39,670 nucleotides of DNA, taken from positions 1 through 39,670 of the forward strand of contig DVLC01000005.1 of the NCBI GenBank assembly GCA_018715685.1. Direction: 5' to 3'. This DNA comes from Candidatus Cryptobacteroides merdipullorum. GTDB taxonomy: Bacteria; Bacteroidota; Bacteroidia; Bacteroidales; UBA932. A model generated the notes under the pieces. The model ran no database searches. It saw nothing but the letters and a program-made list of their open reading frames with translations, and had not been told where the DNA came from. Made by a program: the position numbers and the translations under genes. Positions 15,568 to 25,112 of the stretch are shown here, one piece after another. Positions within the stretch are counted from its first letter, which is position 1; every line of letters starts with the position of its first letter.

Positions 15568-16692
15568 ATGTCTAAAGTCTATTTCACTGATTTCCGCTGC
15601 AGGCCGGACGAGGGCCCGGCGGACAAGCTCAAGAGGCTCATCAGGGCCGCCGGCATCGGGAATATCGACATGGACGGCAAGTTCGTGGCCATAAAGATGC
15701 ATTTCGGAGAGCTCGGGAACATGACTTTCCTGCGCCCCAACTACGCGAGAGCCGTGGTCGACGTCGTAAGGGAGCTCGGAGGGAAACCCTTCCTTACCGA
15801 CTGCAACACCCTTTATCCCGGAAGCCGCAAGAACGCGATCGAGCACCTGTACTGCGCCTGGCAGAACGGCTTCACTCCGCTCACCGCCGGCTGCCCGGTG
15901 ATCATCGCCGACGGACTCAAGGGCACTGACGACATCGCCGTCCCGGTCAACGGCGGCGAATATATAAAGGAGGCCAAAATCGGCCACGCCATAATGGACG
16001 CCGACATCTTCATCTCCCTGACACATTTCAAGGGGCACGAGATGACCGGCTTCGGCGGCACTATCAAGAACATCGGCATGGGCAGCGGCTCCCGCGCCGG
16101 CAAGAAGGACCAGCACAGCAACGGCAAGCCCGTGATCGACGGGGATCTCTGCCGCGGGTGCAGGCGCTGCATGCGCGAGTGCGCCAACAACGGTCTGGTG
16201 TTCGACGAGGAGAAAAAGAAAATGACCGTGGACTACGACAACTGCGTGGGCTGCGGACGCTGCATCGGAGCCTGCAACTTCGACGCGATAGATTTCGCGC
16301 AGGACGCGGCCTGCAAGGAGCTTAACTGCCGCATGGCCGAGTACACCAAAGCAGTGGTGGACGGACGGCCGAATTTCCACATCTCGCTGATCTGCGACGT
16401 GTCTCCGACCTGCGACTGCCACTCCGGCAACGACACTCCCATCATCCCCGACGTGGGCATGTTCGCCTCATTCGACCCGCTCGCCCTCGACCAGGCCTGC
16501 GTGGACGCCTGCCTCAGGCAGACTCCCCTGCCAGGCAGCCAGCTGACAGACGAAATGGCCCGTCCCGACTTCCACGACAGGCACGACCATTTTGACAACA
16601 CCAACCCGAACACGGAATACAAAACCTGCCTCGCACATGCCGAGAAAATCGGTCTGGGAAGCAGGGAATATGAACTGGTGCCTGTCAGATAG
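15568..16692 (+). CDS. DUF362 domain protein with two [4Fe-4S] clusters
   Basis: A 374-residue predicted cytoplasmic iron-sulfur protein. The N-terminal DUF362 domain (MSKVYFTDFRCRP to about residue 190) contains VAIKMHFGELGNMTFLRPNY and LTHFKGHEMTGFGGTIKNIG. A bacterial ferredoxin insert follows with two CxxCxxCxxxC sets, CRGCRRCMRECANN and CVGCGRCIGACNF, and the DUF362 part resumes after it. Such proteins probably pass electrons in an unknown reaction. The start at 15568 was preferred; MIM at 15562 is equally open. It is monocistronic, divergent from pit and convergent with the arabinose operon. Confidence 0.88.
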   Translation: MSKVYFTDFRCRPDEGPADKLKRLIRAAGIGNIDMDGKFVAIKMHFGELGNMTFLRPNYARAVVDVVRELGGKPFLTDCNTLYPGSRKNAIEHLYCAWQNGFTPLTAGCPVIIADGLKGTDDIAVPVNGGEYIKEAKIGHAIMDADIFISLTHFKGHEMTGFGGTIKNIGMGSGSRAGKKDQHSNGKPVIDGDLCRGCRRCMRECANNGLVFDEEKKKMTVDYDNCVGCGRCIGACNFDAIDFAQDAACKELNCRMAEYTKAVVDGRPNFHISLICDVSPTCDCHSGNDTPIIPDVGMFASFDPLALDQACVDACLRQTPLPGSQLTDEMARPDFHDRHDHFDNTNPNTEYKTCLAHAEKIGLGSREYELVPVR

Positions 16693-16716
16693 AGACATGT
16701 CCGCCTGACAATGAAA

Positions 16717-16745
16717 CCGGCAGGGCCCTTTCGGAGTCCTGCCGG
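16717..16745. terminator. Hairpin between DUF362 and the arabinose operon
   Basis: CCGGCAGG (16717-16724) and CCTGCCGG (16738-16745) form a perfect 8-bp stem, and flanking AATGAA/TTCATT can extend it. It lies between two convergent genes and has only weak T-tracts, so it is a probable bidirectional terminator. Confidence 0.65.
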
Positions 16746-16786
16746 CATTCATTAGGAAGTTGTTTTGAAATTTGCCAAAACAGTTT

Positions 16787-18382
16787 CTATAGACTGACCG
16801 CCTCCTGCTCCACCGGCAGATAGCGTCTGTATCGCTCCATATATTCGTTGAAGCCCGCAACGTCCTCCGGCAAGGGATTCAGCTGAACGCTCTCGCAACC
16901 CGCGAACACCTTCCCGTCGAGGAAATCCGGCAGAGTCTGGCCGTCCTCCCGGTTGACGAGGTATGAAGCCAGCAGGGCTATGCCCCATGCCCCGCCTTCA
17001 CCGGCGGTGGACATCACGGATATCGGAGAATTGAGAGCGGCGGCAAGGATTCTCTGTCCGACGCCCTTTGTCCTGAAAAGTCCTCCATGGGCGGTTATCC
17101 TGTCGACACGCACCTGCTCCTCGCCGAAAAGTATGTCATTGCCCATCTTGAGCACGGCCACCGATGCATAAAGGTGAGCGCGCACGAAATTGGCCAGACT
17201 GAATCTGGCGTCGGGCGCGCGCAGGAACAGCGGACGGCCGCCTTCCTCGACGCCGGCAACCGGTTCTCCCGAATAATAGTTGTACGCCAGCAGGCCGCCG
17301 CAGTCAGGATCACCTTCGAGAGCGTGATTGTAAAGCAGACCGAAAAGACTGTCAGCATCAGTACCGGCGCCCGCCAGTTCGCCGAACTCACGGAAAAGGC
17401 CGACCCATGCGTTGAGATCGGACGTGCAGTTGTTGCAGTGAACCATGGCGACGGGATTGCCGTCCGGCGTCGTGACCATGTCTATGACGCTGTGCGGACG
17501 CGTCAGATCCTTTTCCAGAACTATCATCGAGAACGACGAAGTTCCGGCCGAGACATTGCCCGTACGCGGTCTGACAGCGTTTGTCGCCACCATGCCGGTG
17601 CCCGCGTCTCCTTCCGGCGGACAGAGAGGTATGCCCGGCTTCAGATGTCCGGACTCATCCAGCAGTGCGGCTCCCTCCTCCGTGAGGCATCCGGCGTCAT
17701 CTCCGGCCATTAGCACCTCCGGCAAGATGTCCCTGAGCTTCCATCCGTAATTCCTGCCGCTCACCAGGGCATCAAACTTGTCCACCATGTCTTCGGAATA
17801 ATTCCGGGTGTCAGGGTCTATGGGAAGCATGCCCGAGGCGTCTCCGATACCGAGAACCTTCCTCCCGCTGAGTTTCCAATGGACATATCCGGCAAGCGTG
17901 GTCAGGCTGGCGATGCCGCCGACATGAGGTTCGTCATCAAGTATGGCCTGATAGAGATGGGATATGCTCCAGCGCAAAGGAATATTGCAGCCGAAGAGCC
18001 CGGACAGCTCAGCCGCGGCTCTTCCGGTGTTGGTGTTCCTCCATGTACGGAAAGGCACCAGAATCTCCCCGTCGGCGCCGAAAGCCATGTAGCCGTGCAT
18101 CATCGCACTCACGCCTATGGCCGCAAGGGATTCGATGTCAACGCCGTAGGTCTCCGACACATTCGTCCGGAGATCGGAATAGCAGTCGCGTATGCCGCTC
18201 CAGACCGATTCGAGGCTGTATGTCCACAGGCCGTCTGTCAGACTGTTCTCCCAACTGTGGCCGCCCTGGGCGATCACCTCGTTGTTCCCGTCTATGAGCA
18301 CCGCTTTGATGCGGGTGGAGCCGAGCTCTATGCCAAGGACGGCTCTCCCCGCGGCGATGCAGGATTTCGCTTCCCGGTTCAT
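16787..18382 (-). CDS. araB: FGGY carbohydrate kinase, likely L-ribulokinase
   Basis: A 531-residue FGGY kinase. The phosphate-binding loop [20 protein letters not shown] lies near residue 15, the sugar-binding MMHGYMAF and FRTWRNTNT near 100, and the C-terminal ATP-binding part contains [12 protein letters not shown] and [17 protein letters not shown]. The FGGY family includes ribulo-, xylulo- and glycerokinases; this long form, with an ATG 1 nt after the araA stop, is the type in Bacteroidales arabinose operons, where it acts as ribulokinase (L-ribulose to L-ribulose 5-phosphate). The symbol rests on operon context rather than classical AraB similarity. It is the last gene of the operon. 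Confidence 0.82.
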   Translation of the reverse strand: MNREAKSCIAAGRAVLGIELGSTRIKAVLIDGNNEVIAQGGHSWENSLTDGLWTYSLESVWSGIRDCYSDLRTNVSETYGVDIESLAAIGVSAMMHGYMAFGADGEILVPFRTWRNTNTGRAAAELSGLFGCNIPLRWSISHLYQAILDDEPHVGGIASLTTLAGYVHWKLSGRKVLGIGDASGMLPIDPDTRNYSEDMVDKFDALVSGRNYGWKLRDILPEVLMAGDDAGCLTEEGAALLDESGHLKPGIPLCPPEGDAGTGMVATNAVRPRTGNVSAGTSSFSMIVLEKDLTRPHSVIDMVTTPDGNPVAMVHCNNCTSDLNAWVGLFREFGELAGAGTDADSLFGLLYNHALEGDPDCGGLLAYNYYSGEPVAGVEEGGRPLFLRAPDARFSLANFVRAHLYASVAVLKMGNDILFGEEQVRVDRITAHGGLFRTKGVGQRILAAALNSPISVMSTAGEGGAWGIALLASYLVNREDGQTLPDFLDGKVFAGCESVQLNPLPEDVAGFNEYMERYRRYLPVEQEAVSL

Positions 18383-18383
18383 A

Positions 18384-19910
18384 TCAGCAAAGCGACTTGT
18401 TGAGCAGGTAATAGACCTCGTTCATGCGAAGCTCCTTCTTGAATTCGGAGATATTCGTATGTTCGTCGATATGGACCATCTCGATGCCGGCTATCTCGGC
18501 ATAGTCCTCCCAGTATTCGGCCGTCAGGTCGTAGGAGAAACAGGAGTGATGGGTTCCTCCGGCAAGTATCCACGCACCTGCGCCGACTTCGAAGTCCGGC
18601 ATGGGCTTCCATAGTGCGGAGGCCACGGGCAGCTTGGGAAGCGGCTTGGGCTCGATACATTCGACATCGTTGACAATCAGGCGGAAACGGTTGCCCATAT
18701 CGACCACCGTCGCCGTGCAGCCTTTCCCGACCTTGGAAGTGAACACCAGTCTGGCTGTCTCGGCCTTGCGCACGCCGATTCCGAGGAAGTGGACCTCCAG
18801 ACGGGGCTTCCGCGCGGCTATCAGCGGGCAGACCTCCAGCATGTGGGCCTGAAGTATGGAGCTGTCCTTTCCGTTGAAGTTCAAGGTGTAGTCCTCAAGG
18901 AAGGAGCAGCCTCCGGGCAGTCCCTGGTTCATGACCCAGAGCGTGCGGTAGAGAGCGGCGGATTTCCAGTCGCCCTCGGCACCGAAGCCGTACCCTTCGG
19001 CCATCAGACGCTGTGAGGCAAGACCGGGTATCTGGTCGAAATGGCTGCCGTCGGTCTGTCCGAGATCGTCGAAATTCGTCGTGAACCCCTTGGCCCCCTT
19101 GTCCTTAAGGATAGCGCGCAGGGCGATTTCGGCCTTCGCTGCATTCCATACCACCCCGTAATCGGCAGAGCCGGGATCCTCCAGGGCGGAATCATGGTCG
19201 TACAGCCTGAAATATTCCTCCATCATTGCGCGGACCTCCTCGTCCTTGACTCGCGCATGGTACTCCATGAGCTCGCTCACCGGGCAGTAGTCCACATGAT
19301 AGCCGAGACGCAGTTCGGCCTCTACCTTGTCTCCGTCGGTCACGGCCACATTGTTCATCTGGTCGCCGAAACGCAGAATCAGCATGTCCTGGGCGTCAGC
19401 CCATGCCGCACAGACGCGCATCCACACCGCTATCTTGCGCAGAGCCTCGTCATCCTTCCAATGGCCAACCACAACCTTGCGGCGCAGGCGCATGCGGCTG
19501 CATATATGTCCGAACTCGCGGTCACCGTGGGCCGACTGGTTCAGATTCATGAAATCCATGTCCATGGTGTCCCACGGAATCTCGCTGTTATACTGCGTGT
19601 GAAAATGAAGCAGAGGCTTCCTGAGCTGCTGGAGTCCGTGTATCCACATCTTAGCGGGAGAGAAGGTGTGCATCCATGTGATGACTCCTATGCACCTGGC
19701 GTCGTTATTCGCCGCCTTGAATATGTCCTCCACCTCTCTGGACGAATTGGCCGTACCCTTGTACACCACCTTTACAGGCAGCTTGCCCGATTCGTTGAGG
19801 CCGTTCACCATTTCTGTCGAATGGCCGTCTACGGCGACCACGGCGTCACCTCCGTAAAGCAGCTGCGCGCCGGTCACCCACCAGACCTCATGATTGCTGA
19901 ATGTTTCCAT
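18384..19910 (-). CDS. araA: L-arabinose isomerase
   Basis: A 508-residue isomerase converting L-arabinose to L-ribulose. The opening [17 protein letters not shown], the block THFHTQYN-like [20 protein letters not shown] and [14 protein letters not shown] are diagnostic. The metal and catalytic residues expected from E. coli AraA are all present: Glu in GFGAEGDWK, Glu in SFLEDYTL, His in QAHMLEVCP and His in GGTHHSCF. Length is normal. It is separated from araD upstream by 19 nt and from the kinase downstream by 1 nt, so the three genes of the arabinose pathway are transcribed together. Confidence 0.97.
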   Translation of the reverse strand: METFSNHEVWWVTGAQLLYGGDAVVAVDGHSTEMVNGLNESGKLPVKVVYKGTANSSREVEDIFKAANNDARCIGVITWMHTFSPAKMWIHGLQQLRKPLLHFHTQYNSEIPWDTMDMDFMNLNQSAHGDREFGHICSRMRLRRKVVVGHWKDDEALRKIAVWMRVCAAWADAQDMLILRFGDQMNNVAVTDGDKVEAELRLGYHVDYCPVSELMEYHARVKDEEVRAMMEEYFRLYDHDSALEDPGSADYGVVWNAAKAEIALRAILKDKGAKGFTTNFDDLGQTDGSHFDQIPGLASQRLMAEGYGFGAEGDWKSAALYRTLWVMNQGLPGGCSFLEDYTLNFNGKDSSILQAHMLEVCPLIAARKPRLEVHFLGIGVRKAETARLVFTSKVGKGCTATVVDMGNRFRLIVNDVECIEPKPLPKLPVASALWKPMPDFEVGAGAWILAGGTHHSCFSYDLTAEYWEDYAEIAGIEMVHIDEHTNISEFKKELRMNEVYYLLNKSLC

Positions 19911-19929
19911 AATGATAATCAGTTAATTG

Positions 19930-20634
19930 TTATTGTTCATGTGATTTCTTCTGTCCGTAATATGCGTTGGGCCCGTGCTTGCGGCTGTAGTGCTTCTCCA
20001 CGAGCAGGGGGTTCATGGTCGTATCCGGATTTATCATCAGAGAGACGAACGCCATCTTCGCGCACTGCTCCATGACCTTGGCGTTGTACACGGCGTTTTC
20101 GGGACTTGTCCCCCATGAGAAGGGGCCGTGGTTCCTCACGAGCACTCCGGGCGTATGGTCGGGGTTGATGCCGCTGAAGCGGCGCACGATCACGTTGCCC
20201 GTCTCCAGCTCATAGTCTCCTTCCACCTCCGCGGCAGTCATGCCGTCGGTGCACGGGATGTCGTTGTGGAAGTAGTCCGCATGCGTGGTGCCGATGTTCG
20301 GGATGTCCCTGCCCGCCTGAGCCCAGGCCGTGGCATAGGTTGAATGAGTGTGGACTATGCCACCTATGTTCGGGAAGGCCCGATAGAGCACCAGATGAGT
20401 GGGAGTGTCGGACGAAGGATTCAGCTCCCCCTCCACCGTCTTTCCGCTTTCCAGGTCCACCACCACCATATCCTCCGGCTTCATACTGTCATATCCGACG
20501 CCGCTGGGCTTGATGACCACGAGGCCGCGCTCCCTGTCGATACCCGAGACATTGCCCCAGGTGTATATCACCAGTTTCTGCCTTACGAGTTCGAGATTGG
20601 CCTCGAACACTTTCGCTTTCAAAGATTCCAACAT
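19930..20634 (-). CDS. araD: L-ribulose-5-phosphate 4-epimerase
   Basis: A 234-residue class II aldolase-fold epimerase turning L-ribulose 5-phosphate into D-xylulose 5-phosphate. The sequence has VKPSGVGYD in the substrate-binding loop, the two zinc histidines of [23 protein letters not shown], and the third zinc histidine in [10 protein letters not shown]. The C-terminal [16 protein letters not shown] is typical of AraD/UlaF/SgaE. Position between the symporter and araA supports AraD over the ascorbate-pathway paralogues. Length and start ([16 protein letters not shown]) are normal. Confidence 0.95.
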   Translation of the reverse strand: MLESLKAKVFEANLELVRQKLVIYTWGNVSGIDRERGLVVIKPSGVGYDSMKPEDMVVVDLESGKTVEGELNPSSDTPTHLVLYRAFPNIGGIVHTHSTYATAWAQAGRDIPNIGTTHADYFHNDIPCTDGMTAAEVEGDYELETGNVIVRRFSGINPDHTPGVLVRNHGPFSWGTSPENAVYNAKVMEQCAKMAFVSLMINPDTTMNPLLVEKHYSRKHGPNAYYGQKKSHEQ

Positions 20635-20656
20635 ATCTGAAAATTGTTTGTATCCG

Positions 20657-22408
20657 CTACCAGAAGTAGATATAGAACAGGGCGCACAGAGCGACGACGC
20701 CCAGAGAAGCCACGATGTCCCACTTGTTCCAGCTCTTTCTTATCTCCTCCCTGTACTCCTTGGTGAAAGTGATGGCCGCCACCTGCTCGGCGCTGGGTTT
20801 GGGAGTGAACAGGGATATGATGAACATGGCCACGATGATGAATGCCAGCAGCCAGACCTCGAACACGAGCCAGTTGGTCTGCCAGAACCACGAAGTGGCA
20901 TCCCAGAAAGCGCCCTGCATGTCGGCGCGTCCAGAATCGGTGATCACGTTGGTGACCAGTCTGAGCATCCCTATGAGGAAGCCTCCGATGAGACCCCATT
21001 CGCCGGCCTTCGGCGTTATCCTCTTGGAGAATATTCCCAGCGCGAACACCGCCACCATCGCAGGGGCGATCAGCGACTGGATATCCTGCAGGTAGGAATA
21101 CAGATTGCCCATGTTCATCATTATAGGTATCCACGCCACTCCGAGCAGCACCACGACGACGGTCGCGACACGGCCGACGAACACGTAGTGGCTCTCGCTC
21201 ATGCCTTTCCTCTTGGGTTTGTAGAAATCTTCCGTAAACAGAGTCGCACAGCTGTTGAAGAATGCCGCGAGAGAAGTCACGAGCGCACAGATGAAGCCGA
21301 CAGTCACCAGGCCTTTCACGCCTACTGGAAGCACATTCTTCACCATCATCGCGAAGGCTCCGTCGGTATCGTGGGTATTCGTTATGTCCATCTGGATTCC
21401 GCTGCCCGTCTTGAGCGACAGGGCATACGCTACCATGCCGGGAACTAGAAACATGAAGACGGGAAGAATCTTGAAGTAGCCGGCGGCGATGGAGCCTCTG
21501 CGCGCCCTCGCCATGACCTTCGCGTTGTCCTCCCCTTTCGTCTGCCCCAGCACTCTCTGGACGATGTGCTGGTCAGTACACCAGTACCAGAAACCGATGA
21601 TGGAAGCTCCGATGAACACGACATAGCCCGGGAACTGCGCGTACATGGGATCGGCGGGATCGGTATGGAACATGTGCGTGGTGCCGAAACCGTCATGCGC
21701 GGCGTTGCAGACATCCATCATCCGGCTCCACCCCTGCACTATGCTGCCGTCGCCGAGCATGCCCAGACCGAGGAACAGAACGAGGAACGAGCCGACGATC
21801 AGTATGGGAGTCTGGATAGCCGACAGAGTCATGACGCCCTTCATGCCGCCGAATATCGTGAATACGGCCGTTATCACTATCAGACCTATTGCACCGTACC
21901 AGAAATCCAGCCCTATCAGGTACTCGAAGAAGATTCCGCCCGTGAAAGCGGTTACGGAAACTTTCGTGAGTATGTATGCTATCAGCGTGATGATCGAGAG
22001 CCACGAACCCGTCCGCTGGGTATAGCGGAACTTGAGGAAGTCCGGCATCGTTATGATCTTTCCCAATTTGTTGGTGAGCAGCTGATAGAAGGGCACGAAA
22101 AGCCAACCCAGAATAAGGATCATCCAGCCCTGCATCTCCCAATGGGCCATGCCCACCCCGTCCTTCGCCCCGGTGCCGGCCAGCCCCACAAGATGCTCCG
22201 AACCGATGTTGGCCGCGAAAACGGCAGCTCCAATCACGATCCAGGGTTCGCCCTTGCCGAAAAGATAGTCCTGGCTGTCCGCCCCCTTCATCTTCTCCTT
22301 GTCCTTCTTCACAGAGCGCCATATGGCCCATACTATGGCCAGAAGCCCGACGGCTATCACCACCCAGTCCAGCCACATCAATTCATTTGAACTCCAGTTC
22401 ATGGTCAT
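20657..22408 (-). CDS. Sodium:solute symporter (SSS family), probable L-arabinose importer
   Basis: A 583-residue inner-membrane transporter with the SGLT-like fold of about 14 segments. The first helix is [19 protein letters not shown], followed by the SSS block [38 protein letters not shown] is the SGLT signature region, and [20 protein letters not shown] a later helix. The C-terminal part ends [20 protein letters not shown] and a last helix. It lies 22 nt ahead of araD and 11 nt after the mutarotase. Sodium-coupled arabinose uptake is inferred from family and operon. Starts at 22408 (MTMNW) and 22402 (MNW) are both possible. Confidence 0.9.
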   Translation of the reverse strand: MTMNWSSNELMWLDWVVIAVGLLAIVWAIWRSVKKDKEKMKGADSQDYLFGKGEPWIVIGAAVFAANIGSEHLVGLAGTGAKDGVGMAHWEMQGWMILILGWLFVPFYQLLTNKLGKIITMPDFLKFRYTQRTGSWLSIITLIAYILTKVSVTAFTGGIFFEYLIGLDFWYGAIGLIVITAVFTIFGGMKGVMTLSAIQTPILIVGSFLVLFLGLGMLGDGSIVQGWSRMMDVCNAAHDGFGTTHMFHTDPADPMYAQFPGYVVFIGASIIGFWYWCTDQHIVQRVLGQTKGEDNAKVMARARRGSIAAGYFKILPVFMFLVPGMVAYALSLKTGSGIQMDITNTHDTDGAFAMMVKNVLPVGVKGLVTVGFICALVTSLAAFFNSCATLFTEDFYKPKRKGMSESHYVFVGRVATVVVVLLGVAWIPIMMNMGNLYSYLQDIQSLIAPAMVAVFALGIFSKRITPKAGEWGLIGGFLIGMLRLVTNVITDSGRADMQGAFWDATSWFWQTNWLVFEVWLLAFIIVAMFIISLFTPKPSAEQVAAITFTKEYREEIRKSWNKWDIVASLGVVALCALFYIYFW

Positions 22409-22419
22409 TGAGGTTTAGA

Positions 22420-23583
22420 TTATCGTATTGTGAATTTGAATATGGTCTCGCTCTCGTAGCTTTCACCGGGCCTCAGCACGACTGACGGCCAGTCCGGCTT
22501 GTTGGGACTGTCGGGATAATGCTGGGTCTCAAGACATGCGGCCGCACGTTTTCCGTAAACCTTCCCGTTCTTTCCGGTCTGCGTGCCGTCCAGAAAATTG
22601 CCGGAATAGAACTGCAGCCCCGGCTCGGTGGTATAGACCTCCAGCGCGATTCCGGATTCGGGGCAGCTCAGCTCCGCGGCCTTCACGCTTATGTCTCCTC
22701 CGCCGTTCAGCACCCAGTTATGGTCGTAGCCGTTGCCGTTCTTCAACTGCTCATATCCGAAGTCGTCGATATCCCGCCCTATGAGCTTGGGCGTGCGGAA
22801 GTCCATCGGGGTTCCCTCGACCGGAAGGATCTCCCCCGTCGTCATGTAGGTGCTGTCGACGGGAGTGAAGCTGTCCGCGTCGATATAGAGCAGATGGTCG
22901 GTGACCGGCCTGGAGGGATCGCCGGAGAGATTGAAATATGAATGGTTGGTCATGTTGATGACCGTAGGTTCCGTGCTGGTGGCACTGTATTTAATGTCAA
23001 GCGCATTGTCGTCCCGGAGCGTATAGGTCACCACGGCCGTCACTTCACCCGGGAAATTCTGGTCGCCGTCAGGCGAATGCATGGTCAGGACCAGAGTGCT
23101 GTCGTCCGGCTGCGCGGCATCATATACCTGATACTGCCACCCCGCAGGCCCGCCGTGCAAGCAATGGCCGAAATTGTTCACGGGAAGCTGGATTCTCTCG
23201 CCGTCAATCACGAACGAGCCTTTGTCTATTCTGTTTGCATAGCGTCCTATGGCCGCTCCGAAATCCGACTGGTTGTTTGAAGGGAAATAGTCGGAAGCCT
23301 TGCTGAAGCCCAGGACCACGTCACGGAATCCGCCGTCCCTGTCGGGCACCGTCAACGAAACGATGCGGCCGCCGAAATTGGTTATGCAGGCCTCCATCCC
23401 GGATCCGTTTTTCAGGACATGGAGCGACACCGGCTTGCGACCTCGCAGCGAATCCTCATATTCGGTCTCGAAATCCGCGGGCCTGAGGCCGGATTTTGTC
23501 ACTTCATTCCGGCCCTGCGAACAGCCGGCAAGCGCAGCTATGGCAATTGCAGCACACAGCGTAAGCAATTCAAGTTTCTTCAT
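22420..23583 (-). CDS. galM: Aldose 1-epimerase (mutarotase) lipoprotein
   Basis: A 387-residue mutarotase that interconverts alpha and beta anomers of free sugars. The N-terminus MKKLELLTLCAAIAIAALAG then C is a lipoprotein signal with lipobox LAGC at residue 21, so the enzyme is anchored in an envelope membrane. GalM motifs are FGAAIGRYANRID, HCLHGGPAGW, the catalytic His in INMTNHSYFNLSG, and the catalytic Glu in YTTEPGLQFYSGNF. As the first gene of the operon it probably prepares the arabinose anomer for the symporter. The start was chosen for the signal peptide; an upstream in-frame region reaches into the tmRNA and is not coding. Confidence 0.92.
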   Translation of the reverse strand: MKKLELLTLCAAIAIAALAGCSQGRNEVTKSGLRPADFETEYEDSLRGRKPVSLHVLKNGSGMEACITNFGGRIVSLTVPDRDGGFRDVVLGFSKASDYFPSNNQSDFGAAIGRYANRIDKGSFVIDGERIQLPVNNFGHCLHGGPAGWQYQVYDAAQPDDSTLVLTMHSPDGDQNFPGEVTAVVTYTLRDDNALDIKYSATSTEPTVINMTNHSYFNLSGDPSRPVTDHLLYIDADSFTPVDSTYMTTGEILPVEGTPMDFRTPKLIGRDIDDFGYEQLKNGNGYDHNWVLNGGGDISVKAAELSCPESGIALEVYTTEPGLQFYSGNFLDGTQTGKNGKVYGKRAAACLETQHYPDSPNKPDWPSVVLRPGESYESETIFKFTIR

Positions 23584-23672
23584 GCTCTGGAACGATGTTA
23601 TGGTTATTGGTTTTGTGTCGGTTCCCGCCTCCGGACTCATCCGAAAGCAGGCACAAGTTATAAAAAAATGGA

Positions 23673-23687
23673 ATAATTGGCAATTAT
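23673..23687. promoter_or_regulatory. 15-bp palindrome upstream of the arabinose operon
   Basis: ATAATTG, one base, then CAATTAT forms a perfect 7-nt-arm palindrome about 90 nt upstream of the first arabinose gene. A candidate operator is inferred. No transcription factor gene (AraR, AraC or GntR type) lies in the window. The promoter itself is unclear; ATAACTTG on the minus strand at about 23665 is a weak -7 candidate. Confidence 0.4.
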
Positions 23688-23730
23688 GCCCACAGGAATT
23701 GAATCGCCATACTTCGCCGGCGTTGCAGGG

Positions 23731-23771
23731 CAAAAGAAAAGCCGCCGCCAACTTATTGATCGGCAACGGCT
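23731..23771 (-). terminator. Intrinsic terminator of tmRNA
   Basis: On the minus strand AGCCGTTGCC pairs with GGCGGCGGCT (10 bp with two G-U pairs, plus 23762-23771 and 23740-23749) across a 12-nt loop and runs into TTTTCTTTTG. It begins 6 nt beyond the tmRNA 3' end. Confidence 0.85.
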
Positions 23772-23776
23772 TCCAG

Positions 23777-24170
23777 TGGAGATGGGCGGAGTCGAACCGC
23801 CGTCCAAACAACGCCCCAGAGAGCTTTCTACACGCTTATTCCTCCTTTGGTTGTCGACTCCGGCCTGCCGAAGGACGGGCCAGCCGAAGCTTATCCTCTG
23901 AATCTTGACGGGACATAGAGGCGTCCGCCCCGCGCATCCGGTTTTGATGATACCCCTTTACCCAGACTGAACCGGCCTAAAGCTGGAGGGATATACGTCA
24001 GTGCCGCAGCCTTGGCGGCTCTGATTGATGCTCAGTTTCTATGAAACTAGCAAGCGTATGAGTAGTTGTAGTTGCCAGTTATGGCTTGAAGACTGGGATT
24101 AGCGGGCCAGTCTCCTACTCCCGACGTGCTTACCATCCGGAATCGATGCTGTCAAAACCAGAACATCCCC
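23777..24170 (-). ncRNA. ssrA: Transfer-messenger RNA
   Basis: The minus strand reads GGGGATGTTCTGGTTTTGAC at the 5' end and GGTTCGACTCCGCCCATCTC at the 3' end. GGGGATG and CATCTCC form the 7-bp acceptor stem with one G-U, and GGTTCGACTCC gives the T arm. Length is 394 nt. The discriminator A is followed by CTGG, so CCA is not encoded. The likely tag frame, at plus 24047-24076, opens with a GGC resume codon after CATAACT and reads GNYNYSYAC, then TAG; the stop sits at the base of a hairpin (AGTTTC ATA GAAACT). tmRNA rescues stalled ribosomes together with SmpB. Confidence 0.93.
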
Positions 24171-24176
24171 ATTTGG

Positions 24177-24734
24177 TTATAAAAGTCGCATTCCTGAAAG
24201 GTCGTATGTATCCAGCGGGCCTTCGTACTCATACTCGAACTCACATTCGCTGGCCTTCAGGACTGCTTTTATCTCATAGTCGCCGTCCGGTCCGACCTCT
24301 ACTTCCAGGGATCCTCCTTCTACCGGATAGCGGATGGAAGAGTCCGATCCCATGGGCACCACCTCGACATACGAACACTCGTCATTGTCCGGCCCGGCCG
24401 AATCTGCGCCGCAGTTCAAGGTGTAGTCACCTGACTGGCCATACAGCCCTTCCGGCAGTTCAACATCCGGCAGAAGCGGCGCTCTCAACACGAGCGAAGC
24501 CTTGGAACCGTACGAAGTCAGGTCGTTGTTGTCGTCAGTCCTGCCGACGACAAGCGTCAGCCGGTACTGTACGACTCCGGCATCCGAAGAACTGCCATAG
24601 TAATATGCCGCAGCCCACTCGGTGTCATATTCATATTTCAAGCCACCCTCTCTGAAATGCGTGTTCAAATCACAACCAGCCAGCATGTTAACTGACATGG
24701 CAAGGAGGATGAACAATCTGCATGTCGTTTTCAT
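24177..24734 (-). CDS. Small lipoprotein of unknown function
   Basis: A 185-residue protein I do not recognise. MKTTCRLFILLAMSVNMLAG then C is a lipoprotein signal with lipobox LAGC. The mature part is acidic and rich in Tyr and beta-prone stretches (YRLTLVVGRTDD, SLEVEVGPDGDYEIKAVL), which suggests a small beta-sandwich on a membrane surface. The start at 24734 was chosen over one 24 nt upstream because it gives a clean signal peptide. Its TAA stop is only 6 nt before the tmRNA 5' end on the same strand, so the tmRNA promoter must lie within this gene or the two are co-transcribed and processed. Confidence 0.7.
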   Translation of the reverse strand: MKTTCRLFILLAMSVNMLAGCDLNTHFREGGLKYEYDTEWAAAYYYGSSSDAGVVQYRLTLVVGRTDDNNDLTSYGSKASLVLRAPLLPDVELPEGLYGQSGDYTLNCGADSAGPDNDECSYVEVVPMGSDSSIRYPVEGGSLEVEVGPDGDYEIKAVLKASECEFEYEYEGPLDTYDLSGMRLL

Positions 24735-24822
24735 ACGCCCTATAGATGCAGATTGCAATGCAAAGATTGCACAAATTTTTTAAAAAAATGTAAAATATTT
24801 TTGGTGAATAAAATTTTTGTTG

Positions 24823-24830
24823 TACATTTG
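24823..24830 (+). promoter_or_regulatory. -7 box of the tRNA-Val gene (TACATTTG)
   Basis: TACATTTG matches TAnnTTTG exactly and lies 27 nt ahead of the tRNA 5' end. A T-rich stretch with TTTTTTGG about 20 nt further upstream supplies the -33 TTTG. Confidence 0.75.
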
Positions 24831-24857
24831 CAAACCCAAACGAAACGAGGGTCGCTC

Positions 24858-24932
24858 GGGAGCTTAGCTCAGTTGGTTCAGAGCGTCTGCCTTACAAGCA
24901 GAGGGTCGGGGGTTCGACTCCCTCAGCTCCCA
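24858..24932 (+). tRNA. tRNA-Val (anticodon TAC)
   Basis: GGGAGCT and AGCTCCC form a perfect 7-bp acceptor stem. The D arm is AGCTCAGTTGGTTCAGAGC, the anticodon arm TCTGC-CTTACAA-GCAGA with anticodon TAC at 24893-24895, and the T arm contains GGTTCGACTCC. It is 75 nt long with discriminator A and no encoded CCA. It is preceded by a -7 box and followed by a terminator, so it is a single-gene unit. Confidence 0.97.
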
Positions 24933-24942
24933 CAAAGAATCA

Positions 24943-24971
24943 AGCAGTTGCAGAAATGTAGCTGCTTTTTT
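24943..24971 (+). terminator. Terminator of tRNA-Val
   Basis: AGCAGTTGCA and TGTAGCTGCT pair over 10 bp (two G-U pairs) around a GAAA tetraloop and are followed by TTTTT. It starts 11 nt after the tRNA. Confidence 0.85.
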
Positions 24972-25086
24972 CGTGTCCGGAAGTCGCGAAAACGGGGCGA
25001 GGCGGACAAATCGGTATAATTGGTATAATTGCCAAAAATGGTTGGCGAAACCTCCATAACTTGTTAAGCTTCTGCAATATAAAGAA

Positions 25087-25112
25087 ATTAGATGAAACGC
25101 GTTTCATCTAAT
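25087..25112. repeat. 26-bp perfect palindrome with CG centre
   Basis: ATTAGATGAAACG followed directly by its exact reverse complement. The core GAAACGCGTTTC resembles LacI-family operators, which have a central CG. No regulator gene or clear target gene is next to it. Confidence 0.8.

Noticed and set aside
24858-24932. Integration site of a mobile element at the tRNA-Val 3' end
   Set aside because: No second copy of the tRNA 3' end was seen downstream, no integrase is adjacent, and the gene has its own intact terminator.
25087-25112. Possible dif site for XerC/XerD
   Set aside because: dif sites have two 11-nt arms around a 6-nt centre with imperfect symmetry and AT-rich arms; this is a perfect palindrome with a CG centre and does not fit.
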